Below the pieces are notes generated by a model. It had not been told where the DNA came from, did not search any database, and was given only the letters and a program-made list of their open reading frames with translations. A DNA stretch of 64,000 nt from Syngnathus acus (taxonomy: Eukaryota; Chordata; Actinopteri; Syngnathiformes; Syngnathidae). A program made the translations under genes and the position numbers. Where the stretch lies: contig NC_051089.1 in the NCBI RefSeq assembly GCF_901709675.1, forward strand, positions 10,351,476 through 10,415,475, in the 5' to 3' direction. The stretch's first letter is position 1. Every line of letters begins with the position of its first letter. Below, piece after piece: positions 48,593 to 64,000 of this stretch.

Positions 48593-51394
48593 TCAGTTAA
48601 TAGATATTCATACATAAATATTCATGAACCTCCTCCCAAAAAAATCTCTGTTGCTAAGAGAGTTGCACCAAGTTAAATACAATACCAATTCAATTTGTGA
48701 AGTTGGTTTACCATTATTTCATCATCAATAATAGCAACATTCAGGAAGCTGTATAAGCCGTTATATAAGAAAAACTCAGTAGAATACTTAATAGATCATG
48801 AGTGGTACACAAAAGAGGAGGGTGCTTGCAAGAGCAAGTGCTTCTCAAAAAAAACCTTCTATACTCCTGACAACATATTCGTCTCCTGTCAAGCACTGCA
48901 TTCATTTTGTGGCTCACGTAAACAAAGTCTTAATTGGGAGGAACATTAATTTCAGCAGCAAAACAGGCTGTGAGCAAAATGTGTAATGTCCTGCGCATGC
49001 ATTACAGTACACTCTTTTCATAACACAGTTGTTTGTGATATTGAGTGCAGCGGGGATCCTGCATAAAGAGTGGGGGATAGAAATCATGTGCGAGAGAACA
49101 GCGGAGCTCGCTGGAAGCCTTTCAAAGGTGTGCAATGCTCTCTTGGGGGCAGGAGGAGACAGCTAATTACCTCTGAGATATTCCACTCCCCGCCTCCTAT
49201 TAGTCATTTCCCCGTTAGTCAGGCGACCAAGTGCCTATGGTGACACTTCTCATTCATCGCCCCCTTGTAGTTTTACCTCTGAACAAAAACCAGTTGAGTT
49301 GAAAGACACTAAACTATGAGCATTCATAACATAATGTTTGACATTAGCGAAATCACAATCCATAACTTTTCTGTGTAGAAAGAAATCTCGCATCTATGCC
49401 GTATGAATTCCAATCGAAATCCAGAGTGAATGCTTGGAGCTGCATTTACACAATAACCACCCATGCTTGAGGTTTTATTGCTAGTAACCGTCATTAAGCT
49501 TTGTTTAATTGTCTCCATAAATCATTTTGAGGTGAGAAAAAAACAACAAGCAAGACATAAGCTGAGGGTAAGAAGGTTTCAATCGATCATGGCCTTCATC
49601 TGTGTCTGCAGGACAATTAGTGGCCACCCTGACAACCTCAGCGATTGAATGAACTCAGATGACTTTTTCTATGTCGCATCCTTATATTTGTGTCCCTGGA
49701 TCTGACAAAAACTGAAGACCTCCCTACAAGTAGGTGTCGCCATGGAAACAACTGTCTTTCAGCACCGGCGACAATAGCTGTTAAATGAAAGGAACTGTCG
49801 GATGGAATTAAAAACCAGGCTCAGCGCTTCGTGCCATCCAGTAAGTGCTCATCATCACCACCCAAAGCCGCACAGGGCCAATGTGCACCTGATAGCTAAA
49901 ATGATGTCATCAAGCGCATCAGCACTCCAGTGATTTGTCGGCGTATCACTAAAATTGTCTTTTCTCCTCAGTGTATCAGATGTGAACAAATACACAAGAA
50001 GTATCGATTTGTCATCAGAATAATGAGACACTGCTCTTTTCATACATTCAATTTTATTTACACAACTGCAAGACAAATTTGTGCAAATGCAGGCTTGCTA
50101 ATCACACACACAATTCATCAAGTTAAAGGAAAAGACAGCACAGCACAGTTTAACAATCAAAGTAAGCATGCATAAAATCCCTTTATTTCCTTTTTAAAGA
50201 AATCTGATCTCCACTAATGATACATGGGTTGTTTCTTACCCATGCGTGGCGTTGCATATTTGTGATATGAACTGTAAACTGTGTCCTGGGGGCAGTAAGC
50301 AGGTGGGGGAAAATGAGAAAAGCATCAAAACGGTTGAAAATGTGTTTGGACACTTTACAATCGCAGAGTTTCCACAGTATTTCGACAAATTTGCCCGAAA
50401 AGAACCCTTGAATATTTCTGAATGTTTACAATCTCTCACCACTGACTGGACGCGAGACATTTGTGAGAGAGCGGCAAGCTGCAAACTGAGATAAAATGTT
50501 TTACAATATGCTTCACCTTTCTGATTACCATTTTGCAAGTGACACGCTGGTGGAAATTAGAACTCACAGAATGAACCTTTTTACACAAGAGCAGCATTGC
50601 GCTGACATGCTGAAATAAGTCAATACAAGCTCTTTCGAGAAATAGCTGTTTACTCCAGCTGGGTTGTTTTTCATTCCCTTTTTTTGTACCAGCCAGTCAT
50701 ATGATGCCTTTTTTTTTCCTTTTTTTTAGTAACAGGGTCTTCCTTTACATTACATTAATACATGTCCAAATCTGGGCCCACAGGACCAATCCACACTGTC
50801 ACAGGCCAGTCCTCCACAGTTGGTTTGTTCAAAACAGTCCAACAACGGCATGCTGGTGTATGTGCATGCTGTGCATCCGCCAGTCAATAATGTGCATTGA
50901 GGGAAAGCTGGGAGATCCAGAGGACAAATGAATGTCACGGTCATGTTTGTTCCTCCAACGTGTGTGTATGTGTGTGAGAAGAAGCTGTAGACACAGTGAC
51001 GGACGGTGTCATTTTCAAGTTGATGTTTTTGCGCAAACATGCACTAGCAAAGCAAAACTAAACACACAGCAGTTATACACAGCAATAGCGCAAAGACTTG
51101 GTGAAGGCAATACACTAAATAAAAATATAAACACAAGTTTAATATGTTTTTTTCGAAAAAAATTCCATGACCTTTTGCACACCATGGAAGAGGTATTAGT
51201 GTCATTTTGTAACGAGGGTGTCTGGTTCAATCCCAGACATCTCACAGGTTCTTTATCACTGCATGTCTGCTTTAAACTAAAATTACCAATGTACAATGCA
51301 TATAAAAAAAATCTACACATCATTGTTCACATGTAATTTTTTTGCCATATAAACCATGAGGCCATGATGAATCATTGTAATTGAATATTATTAT

Positions 51395-51626
51395 TATAAG
51401 AGCCACTTCAAATCATGGCAGGTGTGTGCTGACTCCTTTTTTAGTTTTAGTTCCCCTGTCAGAAAGTTTCCGATTTTTTTCTTCTCTAATTCCATTTGAC
51501 TTGGGCAAGTTATATGTGACGTTGATGGTGGAAAAATGTTTTGAAATGATTTAACCTTGGTTTCATTTTTTATATATACAACCCTAGCATTTGAACAGGG
51601 GTGTGCAGACTTTTTATATCCACTGA
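51395..51626 (-). repeat. Teleost interspersed repeat (deleted copy)
   Basis: Read on the minus strand it begins CAGTGGATATAAAAAGTCTG and CACACCCCTGTTC, and ends GGAGTCAGCACACACCTGCC and GATTTGAAGTGGCTCTTATAA. Both ends match a fish-wide repeat I know; the middle looks shortened. The family name is not certain. Confidence 0.55.
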
Positions 51627-52532
51627 ATCTCAAACATAAACTATTCATATAGGCACAACTCTGAATATAATAATATTACAACTTGGGTTTCTGTTTCTGT
51701 GCTTTCAATGAATCTGATTATTGAAACAGTTTACACAACAGTTGCACAAAATAAAGATGTAAAGGTTGAAACAACACTTAATATTTTAGCCACTTGACAA
51801 AGTTACAAAAACTTGAGCCTGTCACGTCTTGAAGGCAGTAGATAAGAGGCAGTTTCTCAGACGTAGACAATGATAATCCTGACACGTGACAAATCAGAGA
51901 TTATGGCGGTAATGGTTCATATCCTAATCATCTGGGAAGTAGCTATAATCACTATTGAGCAAACCACATTTAAGACACCAACAAGTTGTGCCGCGCTGAC
52001 CGCAAAAGGTCGTAAACACTGTGCTTATCTGGACAAAAGTCTTGGGACATATGTATCTCATGTTCAACAAGCAATTAGGAGTGGTGCTATTGCAGTTTTG
52101 CAAGGCATCAGACATTTTAAATATATTCAGTTCAATGTCTTCCACTATATACATGATGCCGCTCAGCCATTTGATTGTCTGACGGCGGAGTATCTTGCAT
52201 TCTAGAGTAACTTACCTTTTTTCATATACTCCACAGGACAAACAGAACCTTGCAGCATTCCACGATGGATAATCCATGACGAAACATTAAGAGTTTGGTC
52301 TGTGTGAGTATGACCTTTGCGAACCGCACGGAGTGGGAAATTTTAACGTGTCACCCTCCTGAAGGTTCGATCAATAATTTCTTGCTGCCCTTGAATGAAG
52401 TCAAACACATTCAAGTATATGTGATGACTGATGGTCAGTGTAGCAAGCCCACAATGGAAAATGTCTCGCCTTTCATCGTAGGCCCTTGTGATGAATGTAT
52501 TATAGCCTGATTGCTTGTGTTACTCTTTGAAA

Positions 52533-52888
52533 TTTATTTTTAAGCGATGATAAAATTAAATGTTACTGAAAAATAAGAGGAAGCAATTCACGGGCGGCGA
52601 AGATGATCTGTCCTCCGTCTGTGATTAATGGCTGACAGATTGGCTGGCATGCACAAAGCCATGGCAAAGAAATATAATCCTTCAGATGCCGATTCAGCTG
52701 GGATGGTTCCATTGCAAAGCCAGAGAGATGTGCTGAATCCACACCGAGCAGAAAAACGTAACTCGCAGTCCCGGGGAGAAAGTAGGAGTGGAATAAATGA
52801 TTAACAAGAGTTTTTCCTCATCTTTTCCCAGGGGCCAGGCATCCTCTCTTTGTCTCAGTTTGAGGGACAGATACGGTTGAGGACTTGT
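52533..52888 (-). terminator. cpne7: Likely cpne7 3' UTR with AATAAA
   Basis: After the TAA at 52891-52889, the minus strand shows an AATAAA at 52538-52533, about 350 nt downstream. Position only. Confidence 0.4.
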
Positions 52889-63601
<10,713 letters not shown>

Positions 63602-64000
63602 CTACGAGGGGAAAAAAAGATTTCATTCAGTGAAAATGAAAAACATGGAGCGGTTGAGTGGGTGCTCGCCATCTGGTTTTAGCCATCTGTTTAAGGCAAA
63701 TGCTGTCATATTAAATCTTGTACCTCTGTTTAGTTTTTTTAAATAAGTTTATTTGAACGAGATTTGAAGTCCATTGAGGAATGCATATTTGCATACAAAA
63801 GGCACTAAAACATGTTTTTTCTCTACCCACACACGCTGAAGATTTTGAACAGACTGGGTTACTTTTAAATTTGCATGTATTATATTGTAAAATTGTATCG
63901 TTTTGGAGGAGTTGATTACATTTTCAAACCCTGAACTCAAATTGATATTTCATACGCTTGAATGGCATCGCACACATTGGACATCACACGAGAAAATGGA

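Larger units (their letters stand above)
32000..52500. other. Gene-free stretch between the GPCR and copine genes
   Basis: About 20 kb with no gene that I can support on either strand. Repeats in it are listed separately. Complex blocks lie at about 43,600-44,600, 49,140-49,270 and 49,560-49,910 and might be regulatory elements; most of the rest is AT-rich and featureless. Confidence 0.5.

Overview
The window is animal nuclear DNA, almost certainly from a ray-finned (teleost) fish. It has spliced genes with short GT-AG introns in a mostly AT-rich, repeat-littered background. The repeats are familiar fish types: a SINE with a (GGAT)n tail, LINE 3' ends, hAT-like MITEs and a solo LTR. I cannot name the species. 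There are no operons, CRISPR arrays or prokaryotic features.

Layout. (1) 1-10,100: no gene found; microsatellites, a LINE tail and several complex single-copy-looking blocks that may be conserved non-coding elements. (2) 10,120-20,550, minus strand: dhx38, the spliceosomal DEAH helicase PRP16, reconstructed completely as 26 coding exons (1,235 codons plus stop) and one 5' UTR exon. (3) 20,700-21,650: a weak candidate for a small minus-strand transcript. (4) 21,720-24,500, plus strand: cyb5b, outer mitochondrial membrane cytochrome b5, complete in 5 exons (152 aa), with three inverted CCAAT boxes upstream. (5) 24,500-28,900: no gene; a TTAGGG-like minisatellite. (6) 28,915-31,748, minus strand: a complete two-exon orphan class A GPCR (357 aa). 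(7) 32,000-52,500: about 20 kb with no gene found; LINE relics, a solo LTR with a perfect 5-bp target duplication, SINE/LINE pieces, and some CNE-like blocks. (8) 52,530-63,601, minus strand: the last seven exons of a copine, best matching cpne7 (274 residues of the vWA domain and tail); the C2 domains lie beyond the right edge.

DHX38, CYB5B and CPNE7 all lie on human chromosome 16q, so the block looks like conserved vertebrate synteny rather than a functional cluster. The genes do unrelated jobs: splicing, mitochondrial electron transfer, signalling, and Ca2+-dependent membrane binding. I found no convincing new multi-gene system. The most interesting things are the nested LTR-in-LINE insertion, two MITEs in gene introns (one almost fills its intron), the divergent GPCR, and the CNE-like blocks in the gene-poor stretches.
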